Origin: Deltaproteobacteria bacterium
Lineage (GTDB): Bacteria > Desulfobacterota > Desulfarculia > Desulfarculales > Desulfarculaceae
Length of the DNA stretch: 64,000 nucleotides
Direction of reading: 5' to 3'
NCBI GenBank assembly: GCA_020444205.1
Contig: JAHLLJ010000006.1
Location: forward strand, 1 to 64,000
Shown here piece after piece: positions 56,444-64,000 of the stretch. The notes beneath the pieces are model-generated. The model was not told where the DNA came from, ran no database searches, and worked only from the letters and a program-made list of their open reading frames with translations. The number at the start of each line of letters is the position of its first letter. The first letter of the stretch is position 1. The translations under genes and the position numbers were made by a program.

Positions 56444-58354
56444 TTGGCCACCACCGCCGCCATAATAATCAAGGCCATCGACAAGGCCACCGGCCCCATG
56501 CGCTACATTCAGCAGCGCTACCGGGCCATGGACCGCGAGCAGCGGCGCATTGTCACCAGCTCGGTGCGCGGCATGGGCACGGCGGGAAAGGTCCTGGCCA
56601 CCTTGAGCGCCGGCGTGGCAGCGGTGTCCCTGGGCTACCGCGCTCAAACCGAGACCGCCCTGGGTGGCCTGGCCTCCGTGGGCATCAAGAAACTAAAGGC
56701 CTTGGAAAACGCGGGGCGCAGTTTCAGCAACCAGTGGGCCGTAGCCAGCAAGGCCGAGTTTCTAACTGCGGCCTACGACATCAAGAGCGGCATCAGCAGC
56801 CTTAGCGACGAGGGTGTGGCCGACGTCACCCGCCTGGCGGGCATCACCGCCCAGGCCACCAAGGCCACCGTGGGCCAGATGACCAGCCTTTTCGCCACCG
56901 CCTACGGCATGTACAAGAGCCAGTTCAAGGAGCTGAGCGACAGCGAGTTCGCCCAGCGCTTTGCCTCCGGCCTGGCCGCCACGGTGGAGGGTTTCAAGAC
57001 CAACGGCCCGGCCATCCAGCAGGCCATCGAATCAACGCGCGGCGCCCTGTCCGCCGCCAACGTGCCCCTTGCCGAGCAGCTCGTGCTGCTGGGCTCGTTG
57101 CAGGCGACCATGAAGGGCTCCGAGGCGGGCACCGCGGCCAAGTCTTTCGCGCTCAACGTGGGCCGGGCGGGCAAGGCCCTGGGCCTGCCCTTCCTTAATG
57201 CCCAGAAGCAGATGCGCAGCCTGCCGGAGGTCCTGGAGCTGCTGCGCAAAAAATACGGCGACACCTTGGACGCCATCGAAAAGCAACAAATCAAGGAGGC
57301 CTTCGGCTCCGATGAGGCCTTGGCGGTCATCGATGCCCTCTGGGGCAAGGAGAAAGACTTCCGCAAGGAGCTGGCCCGCACCAACCAGGAGATGGCCAAG
57401 GGCACCCGTCATGTGCAAATGGCCAAGCTCCAAAACGTCGGATTAGCCGAAGGGTGGAAGCTTTTAACCCACTGGGCGGGCAACATTGGCGACGCTATCG
57501 GCCGGGTGCTTTCGCCCGCCTTCAAGTCCCTGCAAGAGCCCCTGGGCAAGATCGCCAGGGCCGTACAGGGATGGATTGAGAAAAACCCGGGGTGGACCAA
57601 GGCCATACTCGGTGTGGCCGTGGGCCTGGGGATTTTAGTTGCCGCCCTTAGCGCCGGGGCCATCGCCATGATGGCCTTCAACGCCGCCGTGTGGGCCAAC
57701 CCCATTACCTGGCTGGTCGCGGGTGTTATCGCAGGCGTGGCCTTGCTCATCGCCGGTATCACCGCCGTGGTTGTCTACTGGGACGAGATCAAAGCCTGGT
57801 GGAAACGCTACTGGGCCGAGTGGGGCGACGTCATGATTCTGGCCCTGGGCACGGTGGCGGCCATCTTCTTCGGACCCGTGGGCGCCGCGGCCGCGGCCGT
57901 GGGCCTGATCATCAACCACTGGGACGAGCTTAAAAAGTTCTTTACTGAGCTATGGGCTTGGATCTCCGACACCTGGAGCTCCATCGACCTGGCCGAAGCG
58001 GGCCGGGCCCTGATGCTCTCCCTTTGGGACGGCCTTAAAAGCATCTGGGCGAGCATACAGGGCTGGTTCACCGGACAAATCGACGCCCTGTTCTCCTGGC
58101 TGCCCGACTGGGTCAAGGAGCGCTTGGGCATCGGCGGCGCCGGAGCCTCCCCCCCAGGCAGCGGCCCTGGCGGCCCTGCCACCGTGGCACCCGCTCCTGC
58201 ACCGGCCCCGGCCGGCGGCCGCAGCGAAGTTGACGGCATCATCCGGGTGGAGCTGGCCGGAGCCCCACCGGGCACCCGTATTACTCACGTTTCCCAAAAG
58301 GGCGACGCCGGAATCGACATCTACGGCGGCCTGACCATGGACGGCATGGAATAA
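56444..58354 (+). CDS. Tape measure protein
   Basis: 636 residues from TTG 56444 directly after the upstream stop. Coiled and helical N-terminal part (TKATVGQMTSLFATAYGMYK), three membrane-like helices near 385-490 (LGILVAALSAGAIAMMAFNA, ITWLVAGVIAGVALLIAGIT) and a Gly/Pro/Ala-rich tail. The short length predicts a short tail. Sets tail length and helps DNA entry. Confidence 0.9.
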   Translation: MATTAAIIIKAIDKATGPMRYIQQRYRAMDREQRRIVTSSVRGMGTAGKVLATLSAGVAAVSLGYRAQTETALGGLASVGIKKLKALENAGRSFSNQWAVASKAEFLTAAYDIKSGISSLSDEGVADVTRLAGITAQATKATVGQMTSLFATAYGMYKSQFKELSDSEFAQRFASGLAATVEGFKTNGPAIQQAIESTRGALSAANVPLAEQLVLLGSLQATMKGSEAGTAAKSFALNVGRAGKALGLPFLNAQKQMRSLPEVLELLRKKYGDTLDAIEKQQIKEAFGSDEALAVIDALWGKEKDFRKELARTNQEMAKGTRHVQMAKLQNVGLAEGWKLLTHWAGNIGDAIGRVLSPAFKSLQEPLGKIARAVQGWIEKNPGWTKAILGVAVGLGILVAALSAGAIAMMAFNAAVWANPITWLVAGVIAGVALLIAGITAVVVYWDEIKAWWKRYWAEWGDVMILALGTVAAIFFGPVGAAAAAVGLIINHWDELKKFFTELWAWISDTWSSIDLAEAGRALMLSLWDGLKSIWASIQGWFTGQIDALFSWLPDWVKERLGIGGAGASPPGSGPGGPATVAPAPAPAPAGGRSEVDGIIRVELAGAPPGTRITHVSQKGDAGIDIYGGLTMDGME

Positions 58355-58356
58355 TA

Positions 58357-59619
58357 ATGTCCTGGCGAGACAAAATTCAGCCCGCCTCCTTTCGGGGGGC
58401 GGGCTTTCACGTGCGCCGCCACCGCACCCGTGGCGGGCGCCGCCAGGTGGTGCACGAGTACCCCCTGCGCGATTTGCCCTACGCGGAAGACCTGGGCCGC
58501 AAGGCCCGCCGCGTCACCTTCGAGGCCTTTCTCATCGGCCCGGACTACATGGCCGACCGCGACGCCCTGATAGCCGCCTGCGAGGAAAAGGGCCCGGCCA
58601 CCCTGGTACACCCTTACCTGGGCTCCATGCAGGTCACCAACGATGGTTACAACCTGGAGGAAAACGTCGAGGAGGGCGGCTACGCCCGCCTTAGCCTTAG
58701 CTTCCTGGAGGCCGGCGAGGCCCGCTACCCCTCTCAAGCCACCAGCTACACCGACCAAGCGGGCCAGGCCGCGGGCAACTTGCAGAGCTCCTCCGCCAGC
58801 GTGTTGTCCCAAATCTACAGCGCGGTGGGCCCGGCCTGGCTGACCGCTGCAGCCGCGGGCAACGTGCAAACCGCTCTAGCCCTAGCCCGCGCGGTGGTCA
58901 CCGCCATCCCCAGCCCCTTCGACCAAGAGGCAGTCGCGGAGTTCCTGGACACCCTGGACGCGGCAGCCGACGCCGCCGACGTGGCCGCCAATGCCGACGG
59001 TGCCACCCTGGCCGAGTTAATCACCCAGGCAATTACCGGCCTGGGTGATCTGGCCACCGACGGCCAGGAAACATCAGCGGTGGATGCGGCCCTGGAGGTC
59101 AGCAAGTTCGGGGCCTCGGCCGACGACCCAGAGGCCAGCATCTACGGCGGCACCCTGGAAGAGGTGGCCGCCACCACCGCCACCCGCGCCGCCCAGGCCA
59201 CCAACCGAGACGCCATCGCGGCCCTGGTGCGCGAGCTGGCAGTCAGCGAAGGGGTAAAGGCGGGCCTGGCGGGCGACTACGCCAGCTATCAGGAGGCGGC
59301 CACGGTGCGCGACAGCCTGTTGGAGCGCATCGACGACTTGATGCTGGACGCAGGCGCGGACCCCAACCCGGAGAGCGACATCCGCTACGAGGCCTTGCGC
59401 AGCCTCTACGCCCGCACCCGCAGCGCCTTTGTTGAGCTGGGTGCGGACCTGGCCCGCGAGGTGCCCCTGACCACGGGTAACGGCTTCACCCCGTCCCTGG
59501 TGATGGCCTACGACCGCTACGGCGACCTGGCCCGGGCCGACGAGATCGTGGCGCGCAACAACTTGCGCCACCCCGGGGCCTTGCCGCCGGGCGCCACCGT
59601 GCAGGTGCTCAATGCCTGA
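58357..59619 (+). CDS. DNA circularization/baseplate protein N (Mu gp43-like)
   Basis: 420 residues with the start WRDKIQPASFRGAGFHVRRH, RTRGGRRQVVHEYPLRDLPY, then an Ala-rich central part. Matches the family whose N-terminal domain is named after DNA circularization; part of the Mu baseplate. Confidence 0.88.
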   Translation: MSWRDKIQPASFRGAGFHVRRHRTRGGRRQVVHEYPLRDLPYAEDLGRKARRVTFEAFLIGPDYMADRDALIAACEEKGPATLVHPYLGSMQVTNDGYNLEENVEEGGYARLSLSFLEAGEARYPSQATSYTDQAGQAAGNLQSSSASVLSQIYSAVGPAWLTAAAAGNVQTALALARAVVTAIPSPFDQEAVAEFLDTLDAAADAADVAANADGATLAELITQAITGLGDLATDGQETSAVDAALEVSKFGASADDPEASIYGGTLEEVAATTATRAAQATNRDAIAALVRELAVSEGVKAGLAGDYASYQEAATVRDSLLERIDDLMLDAGADPNPESDIRYEALRSLYARTRSAFVELGADLAREVPLTTGNGFTPSLVMAYDRYGDLARADEIVARNNLRHPGALPPGATVQVLNA

Positions 59620-60691
59620 TAGTGTGCGGCTGGCCATTGGCGGGGCCGATTACGATGGTTGGAAAAGCCTGAGCATCAGCCTGTCGCTTTCCCAGTTCGC
59701 GGGCGGCTTCGAGCTAACCACCACGGACCGTTACCCCGGCCACCCTGAAAAGTACAACTTCCGAATGGGCCAAGCCTGCACCGTCTCGGTGCGGGGCCAG
59801 ACGGTCATCACCGGCTACCTGGAGGACATCAAACCCTCCTACGACAAAGGCAGCCACGGCATCACCCTGAGTGGCCGCGATGCAACCTGCGACCTGGTGG
59901 ACTGCTCCCATGTGGGCCCGCCCTCCCAGTGGGCCAGGCAGAGCCTTTTGCAAATCTGCCGTGAGGTGTGCAGCCCCTTCGGCATCGCGGTCAAGGCCGA
60001 AACCGCCCTGGGCGAAGTGTTCGAGAGCGTGCGCACCAACGAGGGCGACACGGTCAGCGCCTTTATCGTGCGCCTGTGCCGTCAACGCGGCGTCCTGCCC
60101 CTTACCTATGGCGACGGTGCTTTGGTGCTCTCCAAGGCCGGAGCGCGCGGCAGGGGGGGCTCCCTGGTCTTGGGCGACAACCTAAAGCGCGGAAGCGCGG
60201 CCCAAAGCAACCGGGAGCGATTTTCTCGATACATAGTGAAGGCCCAGGGCCAGCGCGCCGCCTTGCCCGCCGATCCCCTAACCGAGGCCGAGGCCCAGCT
60301 ATTTAGGCAAACCTACACCTCGCCGGTGGCCGAATCCTTGGACACGGTCATAAGCCGCTACCGCCCCCTGGTGGTGCTGGCCGAGACCAAGGGCACTCAA
60401 GCCGATTGTCAGGCCCGGGCCAATTGGGAGGCGGGCGTCCGGGCGGGGCGGAGCCGTAGCGCAACCTATACCGTGCAGGGATGGGGGCCGGACAACGGCG
60501 GCCTGTGGCAAGTCAACACCACCGTGCCGGTCACCGACGCCCTGCTGGGGGCTTCCGGCGAATGGCTGGTGGAGGGCCTCGTTTTCAGCATGGACCCGCA
60601 AGACGGCACCCTTACAGAGCTCCAACTCGTGCCCCCGGATGCCTACTTGCCCCAGCCCAATGTGGCCGCGGCCATCGGAGGCTTTGATTAG
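59612..60691 (+). CDS. Baseplate hub protein (Mu gp44/gpP-like)
   Basis: 359 residues: FAGGFELTTTDRYPGHPEKY, VITGYLEDIKPSYDKGSHGI and RDATCDLVDCSHV follow the hub fold of gpP; the first domain binds the tube end. Overlaps the previous gene by 8 bp. Confidence 0.88.
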   Translation: MPDSVRLAIGGADYDGWKSLSISLSLSQFAGGFELTTTDRYPGHPEKYNFRMGQACTVSVRGQTVITGYLEDIKPSYDKGSHGITLSGRDATCDLVDCSHVGPPSQWARQSLLQICREVCSPFGIAVKAETALGEVFESVRTNEGDTVSAFIVRLCRQRGVLPLTYGDGALVLSKAGARGRGGSLVLGDNLKRGSAAQSNRERFSRYIVKAQGQRAALPADPLTEAEAQLFRQTYTSPVAESLDTVISRYRPLVVLAETKGTQADCQARANWEAGVRAGRSRSATYTVQGWGPDNGGLWQVNTTVPVTDALLGASGEWLVEGLVFSMDPQDGTLTELQLVPPDAYLPQPNVAAAIGGFD

Positions 60692-61344
60692 TGGAACTAG
60701 GCGCCCTCAAGCGCGTTTTGGCCCCCTTGCGCCAACGCATCATGTTGCTCATCGGCCGGGCCCTGCTCAGCACCATTACAGAGTCCGAGGGTAAGCGCAC
60801 CGCCCAGGCCACCTTGCTGGCCGGCGAGGTGGCCGAGGGCCTGGAGATGTTCGAGCACTTCGGGTTCACCAGCCGCCCCCTGGCCGACAGCGAGGCGGTG
60901 GTGATCTTCCAAGGCGGCGACCGCAGCATGGGTTTTGTAGTGGCCACGGATGATCCCCGCTACCGCCCCCTGAACCTACAGCCCGGCGAGGTGGCCCTCT
61001 ACAACGTGGCCGACGTGCTGGCCGAAGAAGAGATCATCCCGGAGGTGCCCGGCGCCCCCGAGGGCTGGCCCACCATGCCCGCCACCGAGGAAGACCCGGC
61101 CCCTCCCCTGTGCCGCATCCAGCTTTTGCCGGACCGCACCGTGCGCGTCATCGGCGGCAAGCTCCAGCTCTACGGCCTGGAAGGAATCAGCCTGGCGTCG
61201 CCGGTGATCCTTTGGGGCGCACCGGGTGAGCAGGTGGAGCTTCCCCCAACCGGCGAGGGCCGGGTGGCCCGTGTGGGCGACTGCGTGGAGACCGTTATAG
61301 AGGGCGTCACCCATATCGGCCACATCGTGGAGAGCTGCGACTAA
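60691..61344 (+). CDS. Baseplate assembly protein V / spike (Mu gp45-like)
   Basis: 217 residues from GTG 60691 overlapping the previous stop. Helical start (LLIGRALLSTITESEGKRTA), then an OB-like domain (RSMGFVVATDDPRYRPLNLQ) and a beta-helix tip (VRVIGGKLQLYGLEGISLAS). It is the membrane-piercing spike of the tail. Confidence 0.87.
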   Translation: MELGALKRVLAPLRQRIMLLIGRALLSTITESEGKRTAQATLLAGEVAEGLEMFEHFGFTSRPLADSEAVVIFQGGDRSMGFVVATDDPRYRPLNLQPGEVALYNVADVLAEEEIIPEVPGAPEGWPTMPATEEDPAPPLCRIQLLPDRTVRVIGGKLQLYGLEGISLASPVILWGAPGEQVELPPTGEGRVARVGDCVETVIEGVTHIGHIVESCD

Positions 61345-61787
61345 TGAGCGACATCGCGACCATTTACGACGACGTGGAGCTGGGCGGCGACATGATGGTG
61401 TCCGGAGGCGCCCTGGTGGAAGAAGTCGGCCTACAGACCGCCGTGCTCATCAGCCTGTTCACCGACCGCCGGGCCCTGGACGACGACGTGCTCCCAGCGG
61501 GCACCACCGGCAAGCGTGGCTGGTGGGGCGACCTTACCCTGCCCACCGAGGGCGACCAATATGGCTCGCGCCTGTGGCAACTCAGCCGCGAAAAGCAAAC
61601 CGCCGCCGTGCTCCGGCGCGCGGAAGAATACGCCTCCGAGGCCCTGGCCTGGCTGGTAACCGACGGGGTAGCCAGCCAGGTAACGGTCACCGCCGAAGTG
61701 GTGCGCCGGGGGGTGCTGGGCCTGGGGGTGGAGATCACCCTGGTGCGCGGCAACGTGTTTGTAGAGGACTACCTGCTCACCCTGTGA
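61344..61787 (+). CDS. Baseplate wedge protein (Mu gp46/gpW-like)
   Basis: 147 residues: LQTAVLISLFTDRRALDDDV, GTTGKRGWWGDLTLPTEGDQ, YGSRLWQLSREKQTAAVLRR. The GP46 pattern KRGWWGD is diagnostic. Overlaps the spike gene. Confidence 0.9.
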   Translation: MSDIATIYDDVELGGDMMVSGGALVEEVGLQTAVLISLFTDRRALDDDVLPAGTTGKRGWWGDLTLPTEGDQYGSRLWQLSREKQTAAVLRRAEEYASEALAWLVTDGVASQVTVTAEVVRRGVLGLGVEITLVRGNVFVEDYLLTL

Positions 61788-61794
61788 GGAATGC

Positions 61795-62850
61795 ATGCCC
61801 TTTGAGCGCCCCAGCCTAACCGAGCTTATCGCCCAGGCCGACGCCGATATCGCCAGCCGTTTGCCCGGCGCGGACACCACCCTCAGGCGCAGCAACCTGG
61901 CCGTGTTGGCACGGGTGAGCGCCGGCGCGGTGCATGGACTCTACGGCTATTTGGGCTGGCTTGCCAAGCAACTCATGCCCGACACGGCCGAGGCCGATTA
62001 CTTGGCGCGCTGGGCCGGCATCTGGGGTGTGCAGCGCAAGGCAGCCACCGCGGCAACCGGGGCGGTCACCGTCTCGGGCACTGTGGGTTCGGTGGTGCCC
62101 GCCGGTTCGGTGATGCAGCGCTCCGACCTGGTCCGCTTCGCGGTGGTCGAGGAGGTGACCCTGGCGGCCGCCACCACCACGGTGGAGGTGCGGGCCGAGG
62201 AAACCGGCACGGACGGCAACACCGCGGCTGCCGCGCCCATGTCTTTCGTCTCACCCATAACCGGGGTCAACACCGTGGCCTCGGTTGGTGAGGACGGCCT
62301 GAGCGGCGGGACGGACGCGGAGAACGACGCGGCGCTCTTGGCCCGCCTGCTCTTGCACATCCAGGAGCCGCCCCACGGCGGTTCAGAGGCGGACTACGAG
62401 GCCTGGTCCCTGGAGATCTCCGGGGTAACCCGCGCCTGGGCCTACGCCAATTATCTGGGCCTGGGCACGGTGGGCGTCTGCTTTGTGATGGACGACAAAC
62501 CCGGCGGGATCATCCCCGACGCCGGGGAGGTGGAGGCGGTGCAGGCCTACATCGACGAGCTGCGCCCGGTCACCGCCCAGGTGACCGTGTTCGCACCCAC
62601 GCCGGTGGAGCTTGATTTTGAGATCTCCTTGACCCCGGACACCACCACGGTGCGCGCGGCGGTGGCGGCCGAGCTGGCCGACCTGATCGCCCGCGAGGCG
62701 GTGCCCGGCGGCACCCTGCTTATTAGCCACATTCGCGAGGCGGTGAGCATCGCGGCCGGTGAAACCGATCACGTCATCACCAGCCCGGCCGCCGACGTCA
62801 CGGTACTCTCCGGCGAGATAACCACCCTGGGCGACATCACCTGGAGCTAG
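61795..62850 (+). CDS. Baseplate J-like protein (Mu gp47)
   Basis: 351 residues: RPSLTELIAQADADIASRLP, LGWLAKQLMPDTAEADYLAR and VTRAWAYANYLGLGTVGVCF, with the J domain core near 240-330. Part of the inner baseplate. Confidence 0.92.
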   Translation: MPFERPSLTELIAQADADIASRLPGADTTLRRSNLAVLARVSAGAVHGLYGYLGWLAKQLMPDTAEADYLARWAGIWGVQRKAATAATGAVTVSGTVGSVVPAGSVMQRSDLVRFAVVEEVTLAAATTTVEVRAEETGTDGNTAAAAPMSFVSPITGVNTVASVGEDGLSGGTDAENDAALLARLLLHIQEPPHGGSEADYEAWSLEISGVTRAWAYANYLGLGTVGVCFVMDDKPGGIIPDAGEVEAVQAYIDELRPVTAQVTVFAPTPVELDFEISLTPDTTTVRAAVAAELADLIAREAVPGGTLLISHIREAVSIAAGETDHVITSPAADVTVLSGEITTLGDITWS

Positions 62851-62854
62851 GCCA

Positions 62855-63730
62855 ATGCCGCAACTGGACGTAGAGGGTTACACCCGGCTTTTGCAAGGGC
62901 TCTTGCCCACCGGCTCGGTTTGGCCCCGCGACCCGGAGGCCACATTGACCAAGCTGCTGGCCGCCTGGGCGGCCGAGCTGGCCAGGGTGGACGAGCGCGG
63001 CGACGACCTGGTGGACGAGGCCGACCCGCGCACCGCCTTTGAAATGCTCACCGACTGGGAGCGGGTTTGTGGCCTGCCCGGCACCTGCCACGACACGGCC
63101 GAGGGCCTGGCCCAGCGCCGGGCGGCGGTGACAAACCAACTCACTTTTCGCGGCGGCCAATCGCGGGCCTTTTTCATCTCCCTGGCAGCCGCCCTGGGCT
63201 ATCAGATAGGCATCGAGGAGTTTAAGCCCCTGCGCGCCGGAGACCTAGCCGGTTCCCCCGCCTACGGGGCGGACTGGGCTTTCGCCTGGCGGGTGCGCGG
63301 CCCGGAGGCCTCCACCGTCAGCGTGCTGCGCGCGGGCGGCGGCGCGGGCGAGCGCCTGCGCGACTGGGGCAACGACCTGCTGGAGTGCGAAATATCCCGG
63401 CGCTGCCCGGCCCACACTAACGTGCTGTTCGCCTACGTGGGTGTGCAATCGCTCACCTACCCCGGCGCCGCCACCTGGCCGGTGATCATCCCCAAGGGGC
63501 CTTTCAACCTACACGTCATGTGCGGCGATGCCGCCTCCTGGCTGGTGCAGGTGTCCTACGACAACGGCAAGACCTGGACCGTGCTGCCCCCTGAAAAGCG
63601 CTGGGGCCCGCTCAAGGAGACGCCCAGCGAGGGCGACTCCATGGGCGTGCTTTATCAAGTCGTGGCCCTGAGCCTCGAGGCAGAGGCCATCAACGTGGAA
63701 ATCGGGCCCGGTCAGCCGGCCACCCTTTAA
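62855..63730 (+). CDS. DUF2313 baseplate protein (Mu gp48/YmfQ-like)
   Basis: 291 residues: LQGLLPTGSVWPRDPEATLT, WERVCGLPGTCHDTAEGLAQ, AVTNQLTFRGGQSRAFFISL are the family hallmarks. The C-terminal 90 residues (YPGAATWPVIIPKGPFNLHV) are a longer extension than in YmfQ and may contact the fibre. Confidence 0.88.
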   Translation: MPQLDVEGYTRLLQGLLPTGSVWPRDPEATLTKLLAAWAAELARVDERGDDLVDEADPRTAFEMLTDWERVCGLPGTCHDTAEGLAQRRAAVTNQLTFRGGQSRAFFISLAAALGYQIGIEEFKPLRAGDLAGSPAYGADWAFAWRVRGPEASTVSVLRAGGGAGERLRDWGNDLLECEISRRCPAHTNVLFAYVGVQSLTYPGAATWPVIIPKGPFNLHVMCGDAASWLVQVSYDNGKTWTVLPPEKRWGPLKETPSEGDSMGVLYQVVALSLEAEAINVEIGPGQPATL

Positions 63731-63743
63731 ACCGAGGGGCACT

Positions 63744-64000
63744 ATGTTTCGGATTGACTCCGACGGTAACCAAGACAACCTGTTCACCGACGGCGACCCC
63801 CTGACCGGCGCAAAGGCCACGGTGGTATCCGCTGCCTGGCTTAACGCCATCCAGGAAGAAGCCGCCAACGTCATCGAGGGCGCGGGCATCACCCTGGATA
63901 AGGCCGACAACACCCAGCTCCTAGCCGCGATCCTGACCATGGCCGGCGGCGGGCCGATGCGCATCTCCATACCCGGAGAGGGGTTGGTGGCCGCAAGCCT
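63744..64000 (+). CDS. Tail fibre/collar protein (partial, runs off the window)
   Basis: The first 85 codons are seen: DGNQDNLFTDGDPLTGAKAT, VVSAAWLNAIQEEAANVIEG, LDKADNTQLLAAIL. These match the N-terminus of phage tail fibre proteins that attach to the baseplate. Host-recognition part is off the window. Confidence 0.82.
   Translation, partial: MFRIDSDGNQDNLFTDGDPLTGAKATVVSAAWLNAIQEEAANVIEGAGITLDKADNTQLLAAILTMAGGGPMRISIPGEGLVAAS

Overview
The window looks like the chromosome of a GC-rich anaerobic Desulfobacterota (former Deltaproteobacteria), perhaps Desulfarculales. This rests on gene content only (DsrE-type sulfur protein, sigma54 activators, NikK/NikL-like metal proteins, many secreted proteins without clear relatives); no rRNA or other taxonomic marker is present.

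Region 1 (1-9.4 kb) is ordinary chromosome: a DsrE-family gene behind an ArsR repressor, a PAS/sigma54 activator, a class III nucleotide cyclase with a membrane sensor, a two-gene NSS (MetP/MetS-like) transporter, and an outer-membrane receptor operon (TonB receptor, DUF4198/NikK-like, NikL-like) preceded by a promoter and a terminated leader RNA. Region 2 (9.4-19.6 kb) is a cluster of exported proteins (two unknown secreted proteins, a Sel1 protein, a Spy/CpxP-like protein, a TPR lipoprotein), a PAS-LuxR regulator, a sulfatase and a small lipoprotein. An 80-bp promoter-region sequence is conserved upstream of three of these genes, including the LuxR gene, which suggests a local regulon.

Region 3 starts at 19.82 kb with the 3' half of a tRNA-Arg(ACG) gene followed by a tyrosine integrase and an excisionase-like gene, a typical integration junction. 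From there to 36 kb lies an accessory block, nearly all on the minus strand: UspA (plus strand), MscS channel, fatty acid desaturase, DUF488, hemerythrin, periplasmic carbonic anhydrase, several small secreted or basic proteins, a Cas2-fold-like protein, a BRCT protein, a TPR pseudogene, and an AT-rich overlapping three-gene operon ending in a metallo-beta-lactamase-fold protein (33.4-35.8 kb). The genes are separated by copies of a modular intergenic repeat.

Region 4 (36.4 kb to the end) is a temperate phage genome: CI-like repressor with dyad operators, Ner-like and CII-like regulators, a bacterial-type DNA sliding clamp, a replication initiator fused to a DnaC-like loader with an origin-like iteron array inside the gene, terminase, lambda-type head genes (gpW, portal, S49 protease with nested scaffold, decoration, gpE capsid, FII-like) and a Mu-type contractile tail (DUF2635, sheath, tube, chaperones with a probable -1 frameshift, tape measure, gp43-gp48-like baseplate, start of a fibre). 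The right end of the prophage is outside the window. A 29-bp near-identical repeat beside the excisionase gene and in the phage early region argues that integrase, cargo and phage genes form one element of more than 44 kb.
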